A DNA stretch of 13,068 bases from BS150m-G50 sp964501185 [NCBI: uncultured Bacteroidia bacterium]. GTDB taxonomy: Bacteria > CAIWAD01 > BS150m-G50. Shown here piece after piece: positions 8,371-13,068 of the stretch; positions within the stretch are counted from its first letter, which is position 1; each line of letters starts with the position of its first letter. Below the pieces are notes generated by a model, which made no database searches, was not told the origin of the DNA, and saw nothing but the letters and a program-made list of their open reading frames with translations. The position numbers were made by a program, and so were the translations under genes. The DNA lies in contig CAZCRT010000054.1 of the NCBI GenBank assembly GCA_964501185.1, forward strand, positions 1 to 13,068, read 5' to 3'.

Positions 8371-9018
8371 ATGCGTTATAGAAAACTGCCCGAATTTGAT
8401 ATCAAGCTCCGATACCAGCAACAGCTGGAGCTGGGGACGATTGCAGGCATACTTATCTTCGTCCTGGTCTTTATCATCAGTAAAGAGATCAAGGTCGAGG
8501 TGCAGCAACGAGAATTGTCGATAAATGTTATTGAGGTAGAAGAAGTGGAGCAGACCATCCAGGAGAAGGTCGCACCACCACCCTCCCTGCCGACAGTTCC
8601 GATTGCCTCTGAAGACGAGGACCTGCCAGATGACCTCGAGTATGATATTGGTGAAGAAATTGAATGGGATGACGATTTTGCTCCCCCACCGCCACCAATG
8701 CTTGACGCACCGGTGGACTTCTACTCTGTAGAGCAGAAGCCGGTGATGATCGGTGGCAGCAAAGCGCTTTACAAGAAAGTCAGATATCCTGAAATGGCTG
8801 AGAAGGCTGGTGTAGAAGGGGTTGCCCAGATCGTGTTCACAGTCAGCAAGACCGGTGTTCCCCAGGATTTTGAAGTTCGTGGTGAAAAACCCAAGGGGCT
8901 GGGTTTTGCTGATGCTGCTATCGCAGCCCTGCGGCAGATGCGTTTTGAACCGGGATACCAGCGTGACAAAGCTGTTCCGGTACGTATGTCGCAGACAGTT
9001 CGTTTTACGGTAGACTGA
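8371..9018 (+). CDS. tonB: Energy transducer TonB-family protein with acidic linker
   Basis: A 215-residue protein that carries ExbB/ExbD energy to outer-membrane receptors. Residues ~21-38 (LGTIAGILIFVLVFIISK) form the inner-membrane anchor. The C-terminal ~90 residues are a TonB_C domain: YKKVRYPEMAEKAGVEGVAQ, later KPKGLGFADAAIAAL and RQMRFEPGYQRDKAVPVRM. The linker between (~55-112) is unusual. It has two short proline runs (APPPSLP and APPPPPMLD) flanking a strongly acidic stretch (EDEDLPDDLEYDIGEEIEWD) and lacks the Glu-Pro/Lys-Pro repeats of E. coli TonB. It starts 19 bases after the second exbD with GGAG at 8362-8365. No TonB-dependent receptor is present in the window, so cargo is unknown. 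Last gene of the cluster. Confidence 0.92.
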   Translation: MRYRKLPEFDIKLRYQQQLELGTIAGILIFVLVFIISKEIKVEVQQRELSINVIEVEEVEQTIQEKVAPPPSLPTVPIASEDEDLPDDLEYDIGEEIEWDDDFAPPPPPMLDAPVDFYSVEQKPVMIGGSKALYKKVRYPEMAEKAGVEGVAQIVFTVSKTGVPQDFEVRGEKPKGLGFADAAIAALRQMRFEPGYQRDKAVPVRMSQTVRFTVD

Positions 9019-9025
9019 GTCTGTT

Positions 9026-9041
9026 AAGCGGTTTTCCGCTT
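9026..9041 (+). other. Small hairpin directly after tonB
   Basis: AAGCGG (9026-9031) pairs with CCGCTT (9036-9041) over a TTTT loop, eight bases after the tonB stop. No T-run follows, so it is probably an RNA-stabilising or incidental stem ahead of the real terminator. Confidence 0.4.
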
Positions 9042-9056
9042 CTGATATGAGATTAC

Positions 9057-9110
9057 AAACAACCCGGTAGCAGCGAAACCAGCTGTATGAAACCGGGTTG
9101 TTTCTTTGTC
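9057..9110 (+). terminator. Intrinsic terminator of the exb/tonB cluster
   Basis: AAACAACCCGGT (9057-9068) pairs perfectly over 12 bp with ACCGGGTTGTTT (9092-9103). The 23-base loop holds a smaller nested CAGC/GCTG stem. The stem's 3' side runs into TTTCTTTG, giving a U-rich tail. The A-rich 5' side could also let it work on the opposite strand. Confidence 0.8.
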
Positions 9111-9152
9111 CGGTAGTTTGTTCTGTCTGAACTGCATGCTGGAAGATATTAT

Positions 9153-9225
<73 letters not shown>

Positions 9226-9234
9226 TTTGAATAT

Positions 9235-9260
9235 AACGGGTCCCAGATGGGGCCCGTTTT
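9235..9260 (+). terminator. Terminator of the tRNA-Thr gene
   Basis: AACGGGTCCC (9235-9244), loop AGAT, then GGGGCCCGTT (9249-9258): a 10-bp stem with one G:T pair, followed by TT (9259-9260). It begins 10 bases after the tRNA. An almost identical hairpin recurs at 9579-9601. Confidence 0.75.
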
Positions 9261-9265
9261 CTATC

Positions 9266-9530
9266 AGTGCCCGGGACTCATTCGTCGGTCAAACATAATC
9301 GACCTCAGAATGGTTTGTACGCCAATGATCGGAGCGATCATTGGAATCCCCCGGGCTGTTTGCTTCAGCCCCGCTGGGGCAGATAGACAGTAACAACTCA
9401 GATTGATTGCTTTCCACTTCAGATGCAAGCCAGTCAATACCTGGAGAGCATTACCAGTCTTGTCCTGGGATTTCAAGCACCGAAGGTGCGACAGCATGTA
9501 GCCTGGTACTTTAGTGCCCGGCGTTGGATT
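9266..9530. repeat. Hairpin-rich REP-like composite between the two tRNA ends
   Basis: About 265 bases without a credible gene but with a run of short stems: CCAATGATCG/CGATCATTGG over GAG (9322-9344), GGGCTG/CAGCCC (9353-9371), GCCCC/GGGGC over GCT (9368-9380), GCACC/GGTGC over GAA (9477-9489), and an imperfect CCTGGTAC/GTGCCCGG over TTTA near 9502-9521. AGTGCCCGG occurs at both ends (9266-9274 and 9513-9521). Serial small stems with fixed loops are typical of repetitive extragenic palindromes that RAYT-type transposases can spread. No such transposase is in the window, so that link is inference. Confidence 0.5.
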
Positions 9531-9539
9531 GAAATACCA

Positions 9540-9571
9540 GTAGGTCGTGGGATCGACTTCCGAGGGTAGCT
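9540..9571 (+). pseudogene. Decayed copy of the tRNA-Thr 3' end (T-arm and acceptor strand)
   Basis: These 32 bases match 27 of 32 positions of 9194-9225, the variable loop to discriminator base of the tRNA-Thr. The changes break the T-arm: GTGGG-TTCGACT-CCCAT has become GTGGG-ATCGACT-TCCGA. No matching acceptor 5' strand or clear D-arm precedes it, and the anticodon arm is at best vaguely recognisable at 9526-9539. The copy is followed at 9579 by the same terminator hairpin as the intact tRNA. It may be an old attachment-site duplication left by an integrated element, or a partial tandem duplication. Confidence 0.7.
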
Positions 9572-9601
9572 TAAAAGAAACGGGTCCCAGATGGGACCCG
9601 T
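9571..9601 (-). terminator. Duplicate hairpin, probably terminating the HAO/cytochrome operon
   Basis: ACGGGTCCC (9580-9588), loop AGAT, GGGACCCGT (9593-9601): a perfect 9-bp stem. Read on the minus strand it is followed by a T-rich run (complement of TTAAAAGAAA, 9571-9580), the layout of an intrinsic terminator 50 bases past the cytochrome stop at 9651. It is a copy of the tRNA terminator (22 of 23 bases identical over AACGGGT...CCCGT). Confidence 0.7.
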
Positions 9602-9650
9602 ATTGTCGACTTGAAACGCTGGAACAATCTTTATATCAGCTCGACCCGGG

Positions 9651-11150
9651 TCAAAGACCCAGAAACTCCTGCTGATACATCAGGTGTGTGTCATAATTAG
9701 GTGCTTTGTTCTCCTCATCCAGTGGTGTCAGATATTGAAACGGCATTTCAGAATCCTCTGCCAGGATTGAGTGGCATAACATGCAACCATAATCAATACC
9801 TGTACCATCATCAGCTACCAGGTCGCTGTTGTGACACCTGAAGCAACCGCCACCCTGTTTGTGACCAAGCAGGTTGGGATAACTTCCCCAGTCGATATTC
9901 ATTCCGGGATGAATATTCCGGTTATAAACCTCCTGCAAGGCTTCAATCGCCTGATCCAGTTGCTTCCACTTCTGCCCGGCCAGTCCGGGATAATTGTGCC
10001 TGTAGAAACCTTGAAGATGGGTGGCTATTCCAGCCAGGCCTGTTTCCTTATCCGGGTAGTTGTGAGTAATTGCCCGTAAACCTTCCCGCTTGATATAGGG
10101 TAGGTCACTGCTGATCAGATTCTGCTGTATACGCAGATCGACTGCAGTTGCGGGATCCTCATAGATATGAGTTGCACGATTATGGCAGTCCACGCAATCC
10201 ATCGTGCGTGAATCACTCTCATCAACATGCTGCAGATCATTATCAAGGTCACTATTCCGGAAACGCTTGAAGCTTCCATCAGCCTGCAATACATCAACCC
10301 AGATCATCTCCTCCCGATCATCGTCGCTTGACGCATAACGGATTTCGTTACTGCTGTTGATATGCCAGTGTATTCCACCGCCCCCGGCACCCTCACTTCC
10401 AGCATCGACCTTCATCGCCAGCGAAGTATAACGGGGCGTGTTGTTCTCATCCCCCAGATAGCTGGTGATGTTAAGCAACCTCTTGCCGTAGAATTTCTCA
10501 GGCCAGTGACAGTGCTCACAGGTTTGCCTTGCCGGTCTCAGCTGATGGACGGGTGTTGGAATCGGCTGTTCATAAAGATTGAACGATACCGATATCATTT
10601 GCCACATACCGTTCAGCTTTGCACTAATCATGGCACCGAGTCCTTCACCCACATGGCACTCCGCACAACCCACATGAGCGTGCGGAGATTGCTGATAGGA
10701 AACCCACTCCGGTTCCATAACGCTGTGACAGGCTGTCCCACAGAAATACGGCTCCTCCATGAAGTGCAACATTCTGGTGGTAGCCCCGCTCAGGAACAGG
10801 AGGCTGAAGAAAACTGAAAATACTACTGCCCAACCAACCGGGGATGCAACTCCAGAGGCTTTCACCTCGTCCTGCTGAAACCGTTGCTCCAGTAACTCCC
10901 GGCTGGATAGATTCTTATCCTTTCGCTGTCGCTTCCATCCTATGAGAATCAGTATCCAGCCCAGCAGGAAAAGAGCAGGTAACAGTAGATAGCTCCACAG
11001 TCCAACCAGGGCAGAATTCAGAATTCTGACGATCCGCAACAGTTCCAGAAACAGGAAGAGCAGAAAAGAGAACGAAGCCAGGAAGATACCAACCCGCACC
11101 AGTCCGTTAACTGCGATTCCTCGTAAAAAAGTCAGATATTTGCTCCACAT
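9651..11150 (-). CDS. Membrane-anchored six-heme NapC/NirT-type cytochrome c (likely quinol dehydrogenase)
   Basis: A 499-residue multiheme cytochrome that probably takes electrons from, or gives them to, membrane quinones and exchanges them with a periplasmic partner. Three hydrophobic helices lie at ~18-41, ~49-72 and ~104-124, then the periplasmic heme domain. Six c-type heme sites are seen: CGTACH (137-142, a CX3CH variant), CAECH (162-166), CEHCH (211-215), CVDCH (319-323), CFRCH (436-440) and CMLCH (456-460). The region after the first site (SVMEPEWVSYQQSPHAHVGC) is typical of NapC/NrfH-like proteins. It is longer than tetraheme NapC (~200 residues) because of the two extra N-terminal helices and a C-terminal domain with extra hemes. 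GGAAGG seven bases upstream supports the ATG at 11150. It follows the octaheme gene by 14 bases, so the two are almost surely one operon and one electron-transfer module. Confidence 0.88.
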   Translation of the reverse strand: MWSKYLTFLRGIAVNGLVRVGIFLASFSFLLFLFLELLRIVRILNSALVGLWSYLLLPALFLLGWILILIGWKRQRKDKNLSSRELLEQRFQQDEVKASGVASPVGWAVVFSVFFSLLFLSGATTRMLHFMEEPYFCGTACHSVMEPEWVSYQQSPHAHVGCAECHVGEGLGAMISAKLNGMWQMISVSFNLYEQPIPTPVHQLRPARQTCEHCHWPEKFYGKRLLNITSYLGDENNTPRYTSLAMKVDAGSEGAGGGGIHWHINSSNEIRYASSDDDREEMIWVDVLQADGSFKRFRNSDLDNDLQHVDESDSRTMDCVDCHNRATHIYEDPATAVDLRIQQNLISSDLPYIKREGLRAITHNYPDKETGLAGIATHLQGFYRHNYPGLAGQKWKQLDQAIEALQEVYNRNIHPGMNIDWGSYPNLLGHKQGGGCFRCHNSDLVADDGTGIDYGCMLCHSILAEDSEMPFQYLTPLDEENKAPNYDTHLMYQQEFLGL

Positions 11151-11164
11151 ATGCAGACCTTCCG

Positions 11165-12493
11165 CTATTCAGCTGAGAAAAGATCCCGGTACACACGCTG
11201 TAACTCGCCCGATCGGATAGCTTCCTTCAACTCACCGGTAGGAGTATTCATCCACTGGTGCATCGGGTCGTCAGCCAGGAGATCGTCGATAAATTTGTCA
11301 ACATCTGCGTCATGGAGTTCGCGCGCTTCCGGCAGGAGTTTGAAGTAGAAAGTATGCGCTACATCATAAATACCATGCCACCAGGTGTAGTCTGGTCCCA
11401 TCATGGCAGCACCGTGACGGGCACGACGACCTTCATGATGCCAGAGCTCCCAGTAGACCCACTCGATTTCGTTACTGAAAGCGGCCGGGTTCTCAAGAAG
11501 TTTCTTCTCTTTAATAATCTTCATCAGGGCGCCAGCAGGAATTGCAAATTTGTTATTATAGAGATTGACAATTCCATCGAGCTGAGCATAATGCCCTTCG
11601 ACGAAGTTATCGAAGTGACATGCATTACATACATCCTTCATGTTGTCTTTGTTCTGCTCCCAGTTTTCCATCCGTCTGGAAACAGGCGGACGCAGTGTCC
11701 AACTGATACGGGTACCTACATCATGTGTGACCTCCTGCTTGGCAGTGGCTGACATATGGCATGTTGCACAGGTAGGGGCTTCGTAATAATCCTGGCCTAC
11801 AATCCAGGGGCTGGCTTCAAAATTCATATCGTCCACATGAGAGTAGTAGGCGATACCATGTTTTGATTCCTCAAAGATCTCTTTCTGGGGGTGATCAGGC
11901 CCGAGGTGGCACTTCCCACATGTTTCTGGCTGACGAGCCTGTGCCACCGAGAATGAGTGTCGTGAGTGACATGCGTTACAGGCACCTTTGGATCCATCAG
12001 GATTCAGGCGGCCAACACCGGAATTCGGCCATGACAGCCTGTCCAGCATGTTAGGTGAGTCAGGATCAATAAGCACTTTTGCGCCATGACAGCTCTCACA
12101 GCCGGCAACCGCGGCCGGTTGCCCACCTGCCACATGAGCGAGATAAGCATCCTTGGAATCGAGGATCATACCGGCGGTGGCATGATACGATTCGTTTGTC
12201 TGATGCGCTTCCTTCTCGTGGCATACACCACAATCATTTGGTGTTACCAGGGTGGCAATCAAAGCACCTTCATGCTGAAATCCATCAACATCACCACGGT
12301 CTGCGCTGTGACAGTCCAGACAGGTAACATTATGCAGCCCGTGTGCCGATTCAAACCACTGTGCATAAAGACCAGGGGATTTCTCCTTATGGCAGGTCAT
12401 ACACTTGCCTTCAACATCATTATTCTTCTGAGAGGCCGCCATACAGGTGGCTGCGATCAGAAGGAGTGGAAAAATAACTCTGACAAAACGCAT
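11165..12493 (-). CDS. Octaheme c-type cytochrome, hydroxylamine oxidoreductase (HAO) family
   Basis: A 442-residue periplasmic enzyme. Residues 1-~20 are a signal peptide (MRFVRVIF, core LLLIAA, cleavage near CMA|A). Eight CXXCH sites follow, at residues 31, 58, 88, 132, 172, 192, 242 and 289. The segment after site six, GPDHPQKEIFEESKHG, and EAPTCATCHMS at site seven are HAO-family signatures; Asp200-His201 may be the active-site Asp-His pair known in HAO. In HAO the fourth heme (here CESCH, 132-136) is catalytic P460. The family includes enzymes that oxidise hydroxylamine (nitrifiers, anammox) and others that reduce nitrite (Campylobacterota HaoA). The adjacent six-heme quinol partner fits either. 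Whether the heme-crosslinking tyrosine is present is unresolved (see findings). Start M at 12493 chosen for its SD and signal peptide; an in-frame extension to 12604 would overlap the upstream gene. Confidence 0.88.
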   Translation of the reverse strand: MRFVRVIFPLLLIAATCMAASQKNNDVEGKCMTCHKEKSPGLYAQWFESAHGLHNVTCLDCHSADRGDVDGFQHEGALIATLVTPNDCGVCHEKEAHQTNESYHATAGMILDSKDAYLAHVAGGQPAAVAGCESCHGAKVLIDPDSPNMLDRLSWPNSGVGRLNPDGSKGACNACHSRHSFSVAQARQPETCGKCHLGPDHPQKEIFEESKHGIAYYSHVDDMNFEASPWIVGQDYYEAPTCATCHMSATAKQEVTHDVGTRISWTLRPPVSRRMENWEQNKDNMKDVCNACHFDNFVEGHYAQLDGIVNLYNNKFAIPAGALMKIIKEKKLLENPAAFSNEIEWVYWELWHHEGRRARHGAAMMGPDYTWWHGIYDVAHTFYFKLLPEARELHDADVDKFIDDLLADDPMHQWMNTPTGELKEAIRSGELQRVYRDLFSAE

Positions 12494-12500
12494 AAAAAGA

Positions 12501-12506
12501 CTCCTT
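12501..12506 (-). promoter_or_regulatory. Ribosome-binding site that fixes the HAO-family gene start
   Basis: On the minus strand AAGGAG (complement of CTCCTT) sits seven bases before ATG 12493. It picks this start, which gives a proper signal peptide, over an upstream in-frame codon at 12604. A CATAAT hexamer lies at 12522-12527 on the same strand, but I found no -35 at a suitable distance. Confidence 0.75.
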
Positions 12507-12587
12507 ATTTCTACTGAGAACATTATGAATAACATGTGATACTTGGTGTTCAAATTGTTCTGTCCGCTACAGCGAACCGGGATATCA

Positions 12588-12944
12588 TCAACCGAACGGA
12601 TCACCTTCCTGTTTGGCTTTATTCTTCAGGAGGCCATTGGTGATGATATGTACAATGCTGAAAATAATTGCGCCGAAGAAAGCGGACCAGAAACCGGTAA
12701 TATAGAACCCGGCAACCAGTACTGAAGTCATGTAAAGAAGTAAACCGTTGATGATAAATGTAAAGAGACCAAGGGTAAGCAGGTTGATCGGAATGGTAAG
12801 TAAAATCAACAACGGTTTGAGTAAAGCGTTCAAAAAGCCGAGTACGAGTGCGGCAAGCATGGTGGCAAGCAGGGAGTTGGAGTGAATACCGGGCATTACC
12901 TGGATCACCACCAGCAGGCTGAAAAAGTAGATAAGGAACCGCAT
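12588..12944 (-). CDS. Small four-helix membrane protein, YvlD / phage-holin-like family (PF04020 type)
   Basis: A 118-residue, very hydrophobic protein with four predicted helices. Diagnostic segments are LGFLNALLKPLLILLTIPIN, LLTLGLFTFIINGLLLYMTS and the GFYITGFWSAFFGAIIFSIV stretch, the pattern of the YvlD family. The C-terminus (KNKAKQEGDPFG) is polar. Function is not established; members are often called holin-like, but no phage genes are nearby and lysis is unlikely. In Bacillus, yvlD sits in an envelope-stress operon (established knowledge). The start could be GTG at 12950 or ATG at 12944; I prefer the ATG, which has GGGTG as a weak SD. It precedes the octaheme gene by 94 bases on the same strand, so it could share a transcript, but I see no functional link. 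Confidence 0.85.
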   Translation of the reverse strand: MRFLIYFFSLLVVIQVMPGIHSNSLLATMLAALVLGFLNALLKPLLILLTIPINLLTLGLFTFIINGLLLYMTSVLVAGFYITGFWSAFFGAIIFSIVHIITNGLLKNKAKQEGDPFG

Positions 12945-13006
12945 AAGCACCCGCTTCAGTTTTCTTGGAACGCAAATTAACGAAGTAGTATGATTGATAA
13001 AAGCTT

Positions 13007-13012
13007 ATTATA
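13007..13012 (-). promoter_or_regulatory. Candidate -10 element for the minus-strand genes
   Basis: A perfect TATAAT on the minus strand about 60 bases upstream of the YvlD-like start. A TTG-containing hexamer (TTGTAC) lies only seven bases farther upstream, too close to be its -35, and nothing better is seen 16-18 bases away. It is suggestive only. The rest of 12951-13068 shows no gene. Confidence 0.3.
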
Positions 13013-13068
13013 GTAAACTGTACAACTAATCTTCTTTCATAACAATGATACTGTATTATCTTGACTGA

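Noticed and set aside
9264-9497. A 77-codon minus-strand open frame in the hairpin-rich repeat
   Set aside because: It is made of palindromic repeat sequence, has no good SD or recognisable domain, and such frames commonly arise by chance in REP-like DNA.
10362-10817. A 151-codon plus-strand open frame inside the six-heme cytochrome gene
   Set aside because: The opposite strand encodes CXXCH motifs and membrane helices of a clear gene; this frame is its complement with no independent signal.
12086-12517. A 143-codon plus-strand open frame opposite the octaheme gene start
   Set aside because: It overlaps the signal peptide and first four heme sites of a well-supported gene and has no SD or domain.
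12494-12587. A CRP/FNR-type operator ahead of the octaheme gene
   Set aside because: TGTGAT occurs at 12535-12540, but no matching inverted half-site stands at the right spacing.
12588-12944. A prophage remnant, suggested by the holin-like label of the small membrane protein
   Set aside because: YvlD-type proteins are widespread chromosomal proteins, and no integrase, endolysin or structural phage gene is nearby.

Overview
The window most likely comes from an uncultured bacterium of the FCB superphylum (Bacteroidota/Calditrichota/KSB1/Zixibacteria-like lineages). The main clue is the type A C-terminal sorting domain of type IX secretion on the large beta-helix protein. Most genes have clear Shine-Dalgarno sequences. 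Bacteroidota proper largely lack these, so a deeper FCB lineage is more likely. This placement is an inference from protein families; no rRNA or marker gene is present.

Layout. Bases 1-3499 (+) carry a small TPR protein and a 908-residue secreted, two-module beta-helix protein with a T9SS tail. dprA (DNA uptake/recombination) follows on the same strand. A 492-base gene-free stretch (4652-5143) holds a palindromic REP/MITE-like element. Next come a carboxy-terminal protease (S41) and a compact exbB-exbD-exbD-tonB cluster (6905-9018) for proton-motive-force energised work at the outer membrane, closed by a strong intrinsic terminator. A tRNA-Thr(CGT) with its own terminator follows. After it lies about 350 bases of hairpin-rich repeat, ending in a decayed second copy of the tRNA 3' end and terminator.

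The right third is on the minus strand. A small 4-TM YvlD-like membrane protein lies upstream of an octaheme cytochrome c of the hydroxylamine oxidoreductase (HAO) family. Fourteen bases later comes a membrane-anchored six-heme NapC/NirT-type cytochrome. The last two look like a periplasmic nitrogen-oxide or hydroxylamine enzyme and its quinol-linked electron partner, similar in plan to the HaoA/HaoC pairs of Campylobacterota. Reaction and direction cannot be fixed from sequence alone.

Most genes belong to known families. The best candidates for something under-described are the HAO/six-heme pair in an FCB background and the duplicated tRNA-end/terminator with its intervening repeat. I found no CRISPR array, toxin-antitoxin pair, defence island, transposase or phage module.
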